From contig JBMOMJ010000036.1 of assembly GCA_049324695.1 (NCBI GenBank), forward strand, positions 54,031 through 118,030: a stretch of DNA of 64,000 bases, written 5' to 3'. This DNA is from PMG-095 sp049324695. Its GTDB lineage: Bacteria; Myxococcota_A; Polyangia; Polyangiales; Polyangiaceae. Shown one piece after another: positions 51,845 to 61,583 of this stretch; position 1 is the stretch's first letter; each line of letters begins with the position of its first letter. Under the pieces are notes generated by a model. It worked only from the letters and a program-made list of their open reading frames with translations. It did not search any database and was not told the origin of the DNA. The translations under genes and the position numbers were made by a program.

Positions 51845-54040
51845 ATGAGCTGGGATGGACGCACAGCTGTGGTGGCGACGACGCTCGGGGACGAGAAGTT
51901 GTTGCTGTATGCGATGACGGCACGCGAAACGCTGGGGCGGCCGTTTGTTTATGAGCTCGATTTGCTGAGCGAGGACGAAAAGATCGATTTGTCGAAGTTG
52001 CTCGGGCAGCCGATTCAGGTTGCGCTGCAGCTCGCGGACTTTTCGTATCGCGAGTTTAACGGAATCGTTACGCATTTTTCGTTGAGCGGGGAGCTCGGTC
52101 GATACGTGCGTTACCACGCGATGGTGCGGCCTTGGTTTTGGCTGCTGTCGCAAGGGCGCAACTCGCGCGTGTTCAAGAACAAGACGGTGCCAACCATAGT
52201 GAAGGAAATCTTCCGAGAGCACGGCTTCAGTGACTTTTCGGAGTCGCTGACGAGCGACTCGTACCGCACGTGGGAGTACCTGATTCAGTACAACGAGAGC
52301 GACTTCAACTTCATCTCGCGTATCTTGGAGCAGGAGGGCATCTACTACTTCTTCAAGCATCACGACGGGAAGCACACGCTCGTGTTGTGCGATGCGCCGA
52401 GCTCGCACGACAAGATCCCAGGTTACGAAGAGGTGCCGTATTATCCGCCGCATCATAAGGAGCGGCGCGAGCGCGATCACATCGATAGCTGGTTCGCGAC
52501 GAGGCAGATTCGACCGGGGACGTACACGTCACGTGACTACAACTTCACGGCTCCCACCAAGCCCATGCACGTCACGGTGGAGCATCCCGAAGAGCACGCC
52601 CAATCACATTACGAATTTTACGAGTACCCCGGCGAGTTCGTGGTGTCGGCCGAAGGTGAGACGCAAGCCAACGTGCGTCTCGAAGAGTTGCAGGTCGATC
52701 ACGACAGCGTGCGCGGCAAAGGCAACGTACGCGGTCTCACCACCGGCGGCATCTTTAAGCTCGAGAATTTCCCCGGCGACGACCAGAACAAGGATTATCT
52801 GCTCACCGAACTGAGCTACATCGTCCGCGTCAGCGGCTACGAATCAGGGCGACAAGAGGGCGAGCCGCCGGACTACTCGGTTACGTTCTCGGCCATCGAC
52901 GCTCGCCGTCAATATCGGCCGCCGCGCATCACGCCCAAGCCGCGTGTCGAAGGTCCGCAGACTGCCAAGGTGGTCGGCCAAAAAGGCGAAGAAGCCGCGG
53001 AGATCGCCACCGATAACTACGGCCGCGTCCACATCCTATTTCACTGGGACCGCCTCAACGCAGAAGCTGGCGAGCCTTCCTGCACCGTGCGCGTCGCTCA
53101 GCTGTGGGCCGGCACTGGCTTCGGCGGCATTCACATTCCGCGCATCGATCAAGAAGTCATCGTCGAGTTCCTCGAGGGCGACCCCGATCGACCCATCGTG
53201 ACCGGGCGTGTTTACAACGAAAACAACATGCCGCCGTACACGTTGCCCGACAACAAGACCCAGAGCGGCATCAAGAGCCGCAGCGTCACCAAGGGCACCG
53301 ACAGCAACTTCAACGAGCTCCGCTTCGAAGACAAGAAGGGCGAAGAAGAGCTCCACATCCAAGCCGAAAAGAACATGACGACGCTGGTCAAAAACGACCA
53401 GTCGACGACCGTGCAAAACAATCGCTCCGCCGGCATCACGGCGAGTGACTCAGTCTCCGTCGGTGGTGATCGCTCACTCAGCGTGAACGGCGCTCGCACG
53501 GTCACCGTCACGAAGTCCAACACCGAGACATACAAGGATACGCGCGCGGTCAGAGTCACTGGCACCAACACCTTCAACGTGATCGGCGCCCACACCGGGA
53601 TCTACGAAAACACACGCACCCTCACCATCAAAGGCCCTGACAAGGTCACCGTGCAATCCGTCGGCAAGACCGACGACGTCACCGGAAAGTTCGAGCAAAA
53701 GGCCAGCAGCGAGTACGTCGCGAACCAGGGAGAGAACCAACTCTTACTCACAGGCGCCCAAGCCAAACTCAAAAACTCGCAGTGCTCGGTCGACCTCAGC
53801 GGCGGCAAGGTGACGATCACCGCGCCCGAAGGCATCGAGCTGAAGGTGGGGAGCAATACGATCAGCATCAAGAACGATGGGACGATCTCGGTGACCGCTT
53901 CGGCGACCGCTTCGTTGAGCGCAGGCGGCAAGAGCTCAGCAATCCTCGATACTGGCGGCGCGCAGGTGAGTGGGCCCATGGTCACCGTTTCGGGGGAAGG
54001 CTCGGTGGAGGTGATGGGAGCCGTCATCAAGCTCAACTGA
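51845..54040 (+). CDS. vgrG: type VI secretion tip protein VgrG
   Basis: 731 residues. gp27-like part at 1-370 (FVYELDLLSEDEKIDLSKLL, FNGIVTHFSLSGELGRYVRY, LEQEGIYYFF), OB-fold at ~380-470 (AKVVGQKGEEAAEI, TCTVRVAQLWAGTGFGGIHI-like), and a gp5-type triple beta-helix to the end (RSVTKGTDSNFNELRFEDKK, KVTITAPEGIELKVGSNTIS). It lacks an obvious extra C-terminal effector domain. It caps the T6SS tube and carries the effector encoded downstream. First of five same-strand genes spaced by 2-17 bp. No other T6SS structural gene is in the window. Confidence 0.93.
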   Translation: MSWDGRTAVVATTLGDEKLLLYAMTARETLGRPFVYELDLLSEDEKIDLSKLLGQPIQVALQLADFSYREFNGIVTHFSLSGELGRYVRYHAMVRPWFWLLSQGRNSRVFKNKTVPTIVKEIFREHGFSDFSESLTSDSYRTWEYLIQYNESDFNFISRILEQEGIYYFFKHHDGKHTLVLCDAPSSHDKIPGYEEVPYYPPHHKERRERDHIDSWFATRQIRPGTYTSRDYNFTAPTKPMHVTVEHPEEHAQSHYEFYEYPGEFVVSAEGETQANVRLEELQVDHDSVRGKGNVRGLTTGGIFKLENFPGDDQNKDYLLTELSYIVRVSGYESGRQEGEPPDYSVTFSAIDARRQYRPPRITPKPRVEGPQTAKVVGQKGEEAAEIATDNYGRVHILFHWDRLNAEAGEPSCTVRVAQLWAGTGFGGIHIPRIDQEVIVEFLEGDPDRPIVTGRVYNENNMPPYTLPDNKTQSGIKSRSVTKGTDSNFNELRFEDKKGEEELHIQAEKNMTTLVKNDQSTTVQNNRSAGITASDSVSVGGDRSLSVNGARTVTVTKSNTETYKDTRAVRVTGTNTFNVIGAHTGIYENTRTLTIKGPDKVTVQSVGKTDDVTGKFEQKASSEYVANQGENQLLLTGAQAKLKNSQCSVDLSGGKVTITAPEGIELKVGSNTISIKNDGTISVTASATASLSAGGKSSAILDTGGAQVSGPMVTVSGEGSVEVMGAVIKLN

Positions 54041-54057
54041 CGCTCGGGGACACGGGG

Positions 54058-55365
54058 ATGAGACGCAAAGCAGAAGCACTGCGCGAGACTCTCGACGAGT
54101 TCGTCGCCCAGCTCGAATATCCGATGCTGGTCGTCGGCTGCATCGAGGATGAGCTCGCTTACCTTTTTAAGTTCATGGATGGTCTCGATGAGACGCATCC
54201 GGAAGCGTTCGTTTTGATCTTCGCGGGCGCGTTCACGACGCGTCACGCCTACCTCGACAGTATGGTCGAGTTCTTGCGGGTTCAGTTGGCAGGGGCGGAA
54301 AGCCTGCGCGCCGAGCGAGGCGAGCCACCGTTTCCACCGATGCCCGCGGATCTCGCCGACGCGCGACTACCGCCCGAGCACCGCTTACAGCGCATCCTGA
54401 CTTATGTCGGGACGCTAGTGCCCGATGCAAACCAGCACTCCGTGGTAGTGGGCCTTCTGCCGCTTTCGTGCAGTGATCCGCAAGCGTACGCGCAACTCGT
54501 CGGTTCGGTGATGCCCATTCCAGAGCCGCAACCGTGGATGGCACCGCTGCGCATCATTGCCTACGACGATCGCACCAAGCCCGTGCTCAAGCCGGCGATG
54601 GAGCGTTACCGCGTCGAGCACGTTCTCTACTTCGAAATCGATTTTTCGACGCCGGCAGTCACCAATGCACTTGCCATCGACGCCGCAGATCCAACCTTGC
54701 CCATGGCCGAGCGCATGGCGTGCCTGCACCAACTTGCCGCCATCGACTTCGCCTATCGTCGCTATCCGGACGCCATCGCGAAGTATGGCGTGCTGAACGA
54801 TTACTACGAGAAACTCAACCTCCCTTCGATGCAGGCCATTTGCGTCAATGGCGCTGCAGATGCGTTCCGCTCGGGCGGCCAACCCGAAGTTGCCAAAGAC
54901 ATGCTGCAGCGGGGAATCGCGATGGCGATGAAAGCCAAGTCGATCCCCGCGCTCGTCAATCTCTTCATCTCCATCACCGACGTGAGCCTGCAACTCGGTC
55001 ACTACGAGGATGCAGAGAGCTACGCCGACTCGGGCGCCAAAGTCGCAAACAGCGCGATGAGCCCCACCGTGTACGCGGACATGTTCGAGAAGAAGGGCGA
55101 CGCACAGCTAGCGCAAAACAAGGTCGCCGAAGGCCTCGCCAGCTACAAGCACTGCGAAAAGCTCTGCAAGACGTACGAATACTTCTACCGTTGGAAGTCC
55201 GTCATCGGACGCCAAATCGAGTTCTATCGGCGAGCCGCCATGAACCGAGAGCGCGAAGCCGCCGAACATGAGCTCGCGCTCGTCGAGGAGCTCGAACGAC
55301 GCGGAGGCAAAGCCGGACTTGAAGAGCAGCTGAAGCATCAGCACTCACCTGGAGCCGCAACATGA
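54058..55365 (+). CDS. TPR-like protein, candidate T6SS effector adaptor
   Basis: 435 residues from ATG 54058, 17 bp after vgrG and overlapping the Rhs gene by 4 bp. The N-terminal ~220 residues are alpha/beta without recognised family (VLIFAGAFTTRHAYLDSMVE, HSVVVGLLPLSCSDPQAYAQ). The C-terminal half is a helical tetratricopeptide-like array (FAYRRYPDAIAKYGVLNDYY, QLGHYEDAESYADSGAKVAN, NKVAEGLASYKHCEKLCKTY). Position between VgrG and a PAAR-Rhs effector is where loading adaptors such as DUF4123, DUF1795 or DUF2169 usually lie; this protein resembles none of them by eye. Adaptor role is inference. Confidence 0.65.
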   Translation: MRRKAEALRETLDEFVAQLEYPMLVVGCIEDELAYLFKFMDGLDETHPEAFVLIFAGAFTTRHAYLDSMVEFLRVQLAGAESLRAERGEPPFPPMPADLADARLPPEHRLQRILTYVGTLVPDANQHSVVVGLLPLSCSDPQAYAQLVGSVMPIPEPQPWMAPLRIIAYDDRTKPVLKPAMERYRVEHVLYFEIDFSTPAVTNALAIDAADPTLPMAERMACLHQLAAIDFAYRRYPDAIAKYGVLNDYYEKLNLPSMQAICVNGAADAFRSGGQPEVAKDMLQRGIAMAMKAKSIPALVNLFISITDVSLQLGHYEDAESYADSGAKVANSAMSPTVYADMFEKKGDAQLAQNKVAEGLASYKHCEKLCKTYEYFYRWKSVIGRQIEFYRRAAMNREREAAEHELALVEELERRGGKAGLEEQLKHQHSPGAAT

Positions 55366-58300
55366 GCGGTTACACCGGCGCCAGCCTCAGTCGCCAAGCG
55401 AACTTGGCGAAACCAGCGGCTGTCCCCAGTCCGCCTCCGCCGCCGCTGATTGCGCATCAGGGCAGTCCTGGCCTCGACTGCATGATCGACGTCGTCAATT
55501 CGACAGCGGCTCCGTTTCAAGCACTGGCTTCGCCCGAAGAAGGCAAAGCCAAGGCAGTAGCGGATGCGATCGGCGGCGTGCTCGGCGTCATCGGCATGCC
55601 CGAGACTTTGCTCGACACAGGCTTCGCTGTGCTCACCGCGCCGCTCGCGAAGATGATGCCGGCGCTGCCCGCCGTCACGATTTTGGGCATGCACGTTGGG
55701 CCGCCGCACGGCCATCTGCATCCACCATCATTCACTCCGCCGGCGACACCAGCGCCAGTGCCGCTGCCCAGCTTGGGCGTGCTGCTCGGCGCCGGAGCCT
55801 TCAGCGTGCTGCTCGGTGGCTTACCGGCAGCACGCGCGGGCGACATCGGAATTGCGGCCGCATGCGGCGGCTTCTGTCCGCCCTTCGAAGTCCACACCGG
55901 TTCCAGCAGCGTTTTCCTCGGCGGTTCGCGCGCTGCGCGCATGGGCGACATCACTCGCCATTGCAACCCAGTCGCGATGGCAGGCCTCGGCCTCGTCATG
56001 GGCATCGCCGGTGCCGTCGGCGGAATCGCTGGAGCCATTGCGTCGGGCAGCCCGACAGCTGCTGCGCAAGCCATCGCCGACGTTGCAGTGCTCGCGTTGA
56101 AGCAGCTCGTCGGCAAAGACATCGCCGTCCCGCCTGCTTACGGCACGCTGATTGGACCACCCGTGGGCAACGTGCTCATTGGTGGCTTTCCCTGCCCTCC
56201 CTTGCTGGATGCTCTGAAGGGCTTGCTGAAGAAGCTCAAGGCGCTCGCGAAGGCCAAGCCGAAAGCTTCGAAGGGTGATAACGCTCCCTGCGGGAGCGCG
56301 TCAGAGCCCGTCGATCTCGTGACGGGCGCCGCCTACGACTACTACTCGGAGTTCGTCTCGGGCGGCCTCTTTGAGTGGCATCGACATTACACGACCGAGC
56401 GCGCGCGGCAGGATGGTCCGCTCGGCTTTGGCTCGCGCCACTCGTACCAAGCCACCCTGCGCGTCCGCCTCCATCACGCGATTCTCACTAAGTGGGACGG
56501 TGAACAAGTCGAATTCCCGCGCTTCGAACGCGGCTCGAACGTCACCAGGGCGCAAGGATACGTCCTCGCGCGCGTTGATCGCCAGACTTACCGCGTCAGC
56601 TATCTCGATGAGCCTGAACTTGAGTTCTTCGGTGACCGTTTCGCGGGCGATCTGCAGCTCGTGCGCGTCCGCAAAAAGGAGGGCGAGCTCGTCATCTCGC
56701 GCGACTCGGTCGGGCGCATCGAAGCCTTCACCGAAACCAACTTTAAGCAGCAGACTCAACGCCGTTTCGAGCTTCGCTACGCCGACACCGGCCGCATTCT
56801 CCAGCTCGTCGAAATCCCGCTCACTGCGCACGGCCACTGGACGCCCGAACCCGTTCTTCTCCGCTACTACCGCTACAGCAACTCAGGCGATCTGCTCGAA
56901 AGCACCGACACCAGCGGCTATCCCCAGCGCTTCGAGTACGACGTCAACCATCGCGTCACTAAGTACGTCACCCAGCTCGGCTTCGCCTTCACCTACCGGT
57001 ACGACTCACGCGGCCGCGTCGTCGAAAGCACCGGACAAGATGGATTGTGGTGGGCCAAATTCGAATATCCCAAGCCCGGTCTGACGGTCTTTACCCAAGG
57101 CGATAACGCTCGCTACGAGTGCCACTACGACACCGATGGCGCGGTTACCTCCATCGTCTACCCAGACGGCGGTAAGCTCACGCGCGTTCGAGGCAAAGAC
57201 GGCCGCGTCGACGTCGAAATCGATCCCGCCGGCCGCAAGATGCGCCGCCTCTACGACAAAGACGGTGCTCACTACGCACGCCTCGACAGCTTCGGTCACC
57301 TGCTGCCACCAGCGATCGACGCTCCCATTGCGCCGGATCCCTTCGCGCGTACGCTCCCGACCAAACCGCTCCAGTGGCTGCTCGGCGATCTGGTTCCGCC
57401 GCCCGAGATCGCTACCCACGCCTCCGATCTCACTGACGCTTCTGGCGCGCCTCAAGGGAGAACGCAACTCTGGCCCATCTCCTGGAACGGCCCCAATCCG
57501 TCCTTGTTTGCAGGAATTCCCGCGCAGCACGCCTACATCGCGCGCGCGATCTTTACCCTGCGCGATGGCTCGCGCAGCCCGGCACGCCCACCGCAGATCG
57601 AACGCAACGCCCGTGGCCAACGCATTCAAGAAACCGATGAACGCGGCGCAACACGGCGCTGGCAATACGACATCGCTGGCAACCTCATTGCCCAACAAGA
57701 CCGCGACGGTCGCGTCCACCAGTTTACGGTCGCTTCCGCAAACCTGCGCGGATCGCAAGTCAACGACGTCGGCCAAACCCTCCAGTACAAGTACTCCTCT
57801 CTAGCCGAAGTCACCGAAGTCATCGACCCATTCGGCAACGTCACGCGCTACGACTACGACCAAAGAAAACGCCTTACCCGCGTCCACCGTCATGGCCGCG
57901 TGCGCGACGAATACCTCTATGACGTCGCTAGCCACTTCATCGAAAAACGCGACGGCGACGGCAACGTCCTCTTCACCAACGAACCGCATGCAAACCACCT
58001 CGTCGGCAAACGCAATCTTGCGAGCGGCGGCTTCCACCAATTCGACTACGACGCACGCGGCCGCGTCACCGAAGCCTCGACACAAGATTACGAGGTCAAA
58101 CTTACCTACCTAGCCGGCGAGTGGCCCACGAGCGATCTGCGCGACGGCAAAGGCATCCAACACACCCGCTCACCCGACGCCGATCACAGCCGAATTCTCG
58201 GCAAGTTCCTGCAACACCGCGCCCTCCAATCCACCCACTCCGCCCTCCTCGATCCTACGGGCAAACAAACCACCCTCGTATTCGAACAAGGCCTCGTCCG

Positions 58301-60263
58301 CCGCACGTGCCCGAACGGCACCATCGAAACCCTCCAATACGACCCCGAAGGCCGCCTCCTCGCTCGCCTCGTCTACCGATCCCCGCGCAGCACGGGCGCA
58401 CTCGCCCCAACATCTCGCACGCCGAGCTCAGTCATTCCCGGCTCCGCCGCAATGAGCTCCAACACTCCAATCTCCAGCGTTCCGAGCTCCTTCGCGACTC
58501 CCAACACCCGCCGCCCCGAATCCTGGGCCACTCGCTACGGATACACCCTCGAGGGTGACCTCGTCCGCGTCGACGACACCATCCGTGGCACCACCCAATT
58601 CGAAGTCGACAAGGCCCACCGCCTCGCCGCCGAAGTCACACCCAAACAAGAACGCCTCATCTACTGGCAGGACGCCGCCGACAACCTCCTCTCCAAGCCT
58701 GGCCTCCCTGGACTCCGCCTACTCCCCGGCAACCTCCTCGCCGCCAGCTTCGAAGAACGCTTCGAACACAACAAGCGCGACCACCTCGCCCTCCGCAAAC
58801 ACCAAGACGGCACCCAAGTCCGCTACCTCTACGACAGCTTCGACATGCTCGTTGCCATCGAGCGCGAAGCCGCGGACGGCACCATCAGCAAGTGGCAAGC
58901 CACCTACGACGCTCTGGGCCGCCGCATCACGGCAACAGTCGCCGGCAAAACCCGCGAATTCTTCTGGGACTACGAGCGCCTTGCTGCCGAAATCCAACCC
59001 AACAGCCACCTCCGCGTCTACCAATACGCCAGCCGCACCGCCCGCATCCCGATCGGCTTCACCGACTACGACAGCCCCGACGCCGACCCCAGCACCGGCC
59101 GCAGCTACTTCGTCTTCTCCGACCCAGTCGGCATGCCCCTCTGCATCGAGAACGAGGAAGGCCAAATCGCATGGTGGGCCGAACGCATCGACCCCTACGG
59201 CGCAATCCAAATCGCCCCAGGCGCCACGGTCGAATACAACCTACGCTGGCCAGGGCACTACTACGACCCCGAAACCGGGCTGCACTACAATCGGTGGCGT
59301 TACTACGACCCCGCGCTGGGAAGGTACTTACAGAGCGATCCGATTGGGCACGCGGGCAGTCCGGTCAATCTATACGCGTACTGCGTGAATCCGCTGGTCG
59401 ATGTCGATCTGCTTGGACTGAACGGTGGAGGTGGCGGATGCAACAGCAACCATGGGGACGATCACGGGAAGAGTAATGGGGAGAACGACGGGCAGGACAA
59501 GCCGCCGCATCTCGATCCGGATTCGGAGACTCCGCCAAAGTACAAGGCCGAACACAATGGCGAACCCGTTAACCCGAAGACGGGCCTCACGAAGAGCCAA
59601 GAGGCAGATTTTCGCAGACGCATTGATAACGCACCCAACGAGCAAGCGGCCAACGACGTGCGCTTCGAGCGCAATAGCGCCAAGCGAGCCAACCGCGAGC
59701 CACCTCAACCGCCCATGGATCGCGGCGATTGGGACGCTAGCAACCAACGGCTGCGCGACAACTCCGATCGGGGTAGAGTGCACGAGGACAACGCACTCAA
59801 TGATCTCGGCGTCCAAAACAACAACCGCAATACCGATGCTGATGGCAATTCACGCGATCCTGTTACCTATCCGCATGAGAGCGGCGAAGGCGAAACGCGC
59901 CCCGATGGCGTCAGCGATACGTCCGTCGTGGACGTCAAGTCCGTTCCACCAGGTCGGGATCCCGACGGCAATCCGCGCACTGTGTACCAAACCGATCAGC
60001 TACGCTCGCAGAAGAGCGGCGCGGCGGAAGATGGAAAGCAGCATGTTACTGTCATCAGCAGCGACGGGCCTGCGAACGACACGCGACCCAGCAACACGCT
60101 CGGCAATCCGGACAAGGGGGGTTCCGATGCAGTCCTACATCGTGACAACACCACAGGGCAGATGTCGCAGTGGGATCCCACCGCGAATGACGGCAAGGGG
60201 GGTTGGGAACCAATAACGAACGACGCCGCACGCAGTGTCGTCGGTGGAACGCCGAACGGATAA
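55362..60263 (+). CDS. PAAR-Rhs polymorphic toxin with C-terminal nuclease-like domain
   Basis: 1633 residues. Residues 1-260: PAAR-like tip domain with two Ala-Arg-Gly/Met-Gly-Asp turns (LLGGLPAARAGD, FLGGSRAARMGD) and hydrophobic helices. About 310-400 is the DUF6531-type start of the Rhs shell (EPVDLVTGAAYDYYSEFVSG). YD repeats run to ~1290, followed by the conserved core end (YYDPETGLHYNRWRYYDPAL; YLQSDPIGHAGSPVNLYAYC). The C-terminal ~280 residues are variable and carry RPDGVSDTSVVDVKS, a PD-(D/E)XK-like motif with Asp1515, Asp1524 and Lys1526. Likely a DNA-cleaving toxin delivered by VgrG, neutralised by the next gene. Confidence 0.9.
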   Translation: MSGYTGASLSRQANLAKPAAVPSPPPPPLIAHQGSPGLDCMIDVVNSTAAPFQALASPEEGKAKAVADAIGGVLGVIGMPETLLDTGFAVLTAPLAKMMPALPAVTILGMHVGPPHGHLHPPSFTPPATPAPVPLPSLGVLLGAGAFSVLLGGLPAARAGDIGIAAACGGFCPPFEVHTGSSSVFLGGSRAARMGDITRHCNPVAMAGLGLVMGIAGAVGGIAGAIASGSPTAAAQAIADVAVLALKQLVGKDIAVPPAYGTLIGPPVGNVLIGGFPCPPLLDALKGLLKKLKALAKAKPKASKGDNAPCGSASEPVDLVTGAAYDYYSEFVSGGLFEWHRHYTTERARQDGPLGFGSRHSYQATLRVRLHHAILTKWDGEQVEFPRFERGSNVTRAQGYVLARVDRQTYRVSYLDEPELEFFGDRFAGDLQLVRVRKKEGELVISRDSVGRIEAFTETNFKQQTQRRFELRYADTGRILQLVEIPLTAHGHWTPEPVLLRYYRYSNSGDLLESTDTSGYPQRFEYDVNHRVTKYVTQLGFAFTYRYDSRGRVVESTGQDGLWWAKFEYPKPGLTVFTQGDNARYECHYDTDGAVTSIVYPDGGKLTRVRGKDGRVDVEIDPAGRKMRRLYDKDGAHYARLDSFGHLLPPAIDAPIAPDPFARTLPTKPLQWLLGDLVPPPEIATHASDLTDASGAPQGRTQLWPISWNGPNPSLFAGIPAQHAYIARAIFTLRDGSRSPARPPQIERNARGQRIQETDERGATRRWQYDIAGNLIAQQDRDGRVHQFTVASANLRGSQVNDVGQTLQYKYSSLAEVTEVIDPFGNVTRYDYDQRKRLTRVHRHGRVRDEYLYDVASHFIEKRDGDGNVLFTNEPHANHLVGKRNLASGGFHQFDYDARGRVTEASTQDYEVKLTYLAGEWPTSDLRDGKGIQHTRSPDADHSRILGKFLQHRALQSTHSALLDPTGKQTTLVFEQGLVRRTCPNGTIETLQYDPEGRLLARLVYRSPRSTGALAPTSRTPSSVIPGSAAMSSNTPISSVPSSFATPNTRRPESWATRYGYTLEGDLVRVDDTIRGTTQFEVDKAHRLAAEVTPKQERLIYWQDAADNLLSKPGLPGLRLLPGNLLAASFEERFEHNKRDHLALRKHQDGTQVRYLYDSFDMLVAIEREAADGTISKWQATYDALGRRITATVAGKTREFFWDYERLAAEIQPNSHLRVYQYASRTARIPIGFTDYDSPDADPSTGRSYFVFSDPVGMPLCIENEEGQIAWWAERIDPYGAIQIAPGATVEYNLRWPGHYYDPETGLHYNRWRYYDPALGRYLQSDPIGHAGSPVNLYAYCVNPLVDVDLLGLNGGGGGCNSNHGDDHGKSNGENDGQDKPPHLDPDSETPPKYKAEHNGEPVNPKTGLTKSQEADFRRRIDNAPNEQAANDVRFERNSAKRANREPPQPPMDRGDWDASNQRLRDNSDRGRVHEDNALNDLGVQNNNRNTDADGNSRDPVTYPHESGEGETRPDGVSDTSVVDVKSVPPGRDPDGNPRTVYQTDQLRSQKSGAAEDGKQHVTVISSDGPANDTRPSNTLGNPDKGGSDAVLHRDNTTGQMSQWDPTANDGKGGWEPITNDAARSVVGGTPNG

Positions 60264-60268
60264 ATGAG

Positions 60269-61006
60269 ATGGCAGACGAGATCAACACGAGCCTGTTTTT
60301 TCCAGGCAACGCCTCGACGCCGGCTAGCGTCGGCCGCGTCCTGGATATCCTTGAGGGTGAGCCCATCCTAAAACCCACGCACGCCAGCAACGACGCGCGA
60401 AAGCGGGCACCTTATGATCGGGCAGCGGCGACGGCGTCGGTGACAGGAAAGACCGTGGCTGGGCTGGTGCTGTGGCGAACGAGCGCGCCGAAGTATTCCG
60501 AGGGCTACGTCTCCGCAAACGCCAAGAACTTCAATTGGGCACTTTTCGATTTCGCGAGTCCGCGCGAGCAGCATGCAAGGGAGATTCTCGAGGTGTGGAC
60601 GCGTGCCGCGCAGCAGCTGGCGCCCGAGTTCGGTTTCGTGCACTACGCGTGGAAGCTTGGGACGCCCGAGTCAACGGAGTACAATCGCGGGGCAAAAACC
60701 CCGATCAAGAAGATACGCGATCACGGGTTTCGGTCCTTTGGGGCGCGCAACTGGTTCGGCCCGGACCTGGTGTCACTCATTGGCAAGGACAGACTGCTCA
60801 AGCTTCCACTAACGGTGCCCACTTCCTGGGGAGGCGTGCAACTCGACCTCCTTGACGAGCCCTGGAACGCGAGCTTCGAGGCGCTCTACCAACGCCAACA
60901 AGAAGTAATCCGCATCTTCGCATCCTGGGGTCTCATGGGTGACTACAAGAACATCTCTCAGACCCTTCCCGGACCGAACTGGACACCGCGTCTGTGGGAT
61001 TGTTGA
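60269..61006 (+). CDS. probable immunity protein to the Rhs toxin (Imm52-like)
   Basis: 245 residues from ATG 60269, 5 bp after the toxin gene. No signal peptide, so it stays in the cytoplasm where a nuclease would act. Central strand-helix text such as FGARNWFGPDLVSLIGKDRL, LLKLPLTVPTSWGGVQLDLL resembles my memory of Imm52, a family reported beside Tox-REase-5 toxins; not checked. Location directly after a PD-(D/E)XK-like toxin is the best evidence. GC content appears lower than in the kinase and housekeeping genes. Confidence 0.68.
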   Translation: MADEINTSLFFPGNASTPASVGRVLDILEGEPILKPTHASNDARKRAPYDRAAATASVTGKTVAGLVLWRTSAPKYSEGYVSANAKNFNWALFDFASPREQHAREILEVWTRAAQQLAPEFGFVHYAWKLGTPESTEYNRGAKTPIKKIRDHGFRSFGARNWFGPDLVSLIGKDRLLKLPLTVPTSWGGVQLDLLDEPWNASFEALYQRQQEVIRIFASWGLMGDYKNISQTLPGPNWTPRLWDC

Positions 61007-61007
61007 T

Positions 61008-61583
61008 ATGTCCACTATTCCTTCTCATTGGGAGAAAGCTCGCGGTACGGATAAATTCACCAAGGGTGGAGATGTCACAGGTATCGATCTGAGGAACGCC
61101 GACCTCTCCGACATCCGACTCGAACCCGTATTCGCGGACAACGCCAACTTCGAGGGCACGATCCTCAATGACTTCCGTGTCATTGATGGAGACTTCGCGG
61201 ACGTGTCGTTCGTCGGCGCAAACTTCGAGGGAGCGCGCTTCTTCGACTGTCGGCTCTACGGTGCAAAGTGCACGGGATGTATCATGATCCGTGCTGAGTT
61301 CTTGGCGTGTCACATGCCCAAGGCGGACTTCGAAGGTGCGATCCTGAACAACGCCGTCCTGGATAACTCCACGCTCGACGGCTCGAACTTCACCGATGCG
61401 GAGCTCAAAGGCGCGAGCGCGAAGGGCGCCACTTTCGACGAAGCCGACCTCACCGGTGCGGATCTTTCCGGCGCGAACCTTTCGAAGGCTACCTTTCGTG
61501 GCGCCAAGCTTGACGGCGCCATCTTCACAGGCGCTAGGCTCGATGGCGCCATCTTTGATCCAGACAAAATGCCGACGCCGTGA
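61008..61583 (+). CDS. pentapeptide-repeat protein
   Basis: 191 residues from ATG 61008, one base after the previous gene. From about residue 25 nearly all text follows the A(D/N)LxX pentapeptide rule (ANFEGTILND, GADLSGANLSKATFRGAKLD, GARLDGAIFD), which folds as a right-handed quadrilateral beta-helix. About 30 turns' worth of residues give a rod like MfpA or Qnr, proteins that mimic DNA and protect gyrase. Directly behind a nuclease toxin and its immunity candidate, it may be an additional immunity factor or an anti-DNA-damage helper. That is inference. Confidence 0.82.
   Translation: MSTIPSHWEKARGTDKFTKGGDVTGIDLRNADLSDIRLEPVFADNANFEGTILNDFRVIDGDFADVSFVGANFEGARFFDCRLYGAKCTGCIMIRAEFLACHMPKADFEGAILNNAVLDNSTLDGSNFTDAELKGASAKGATFDEADLTGADLSGANLSKATFRGAKLDGAIFTGARLDGAIFDPDKMPTP

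Noticed and set aside
53602..54246. Reverse-strand frame over the end of vgrG
   Set aside because: No start context and overlaps two coupled forward genes.
51845..61583. Complete type VI secretion system
   Set aside because: Only VgrG, PAAR-Rhs and accessory genes are present; no sheath, baseplate, ClpV or membrane complex genes lie in the window.
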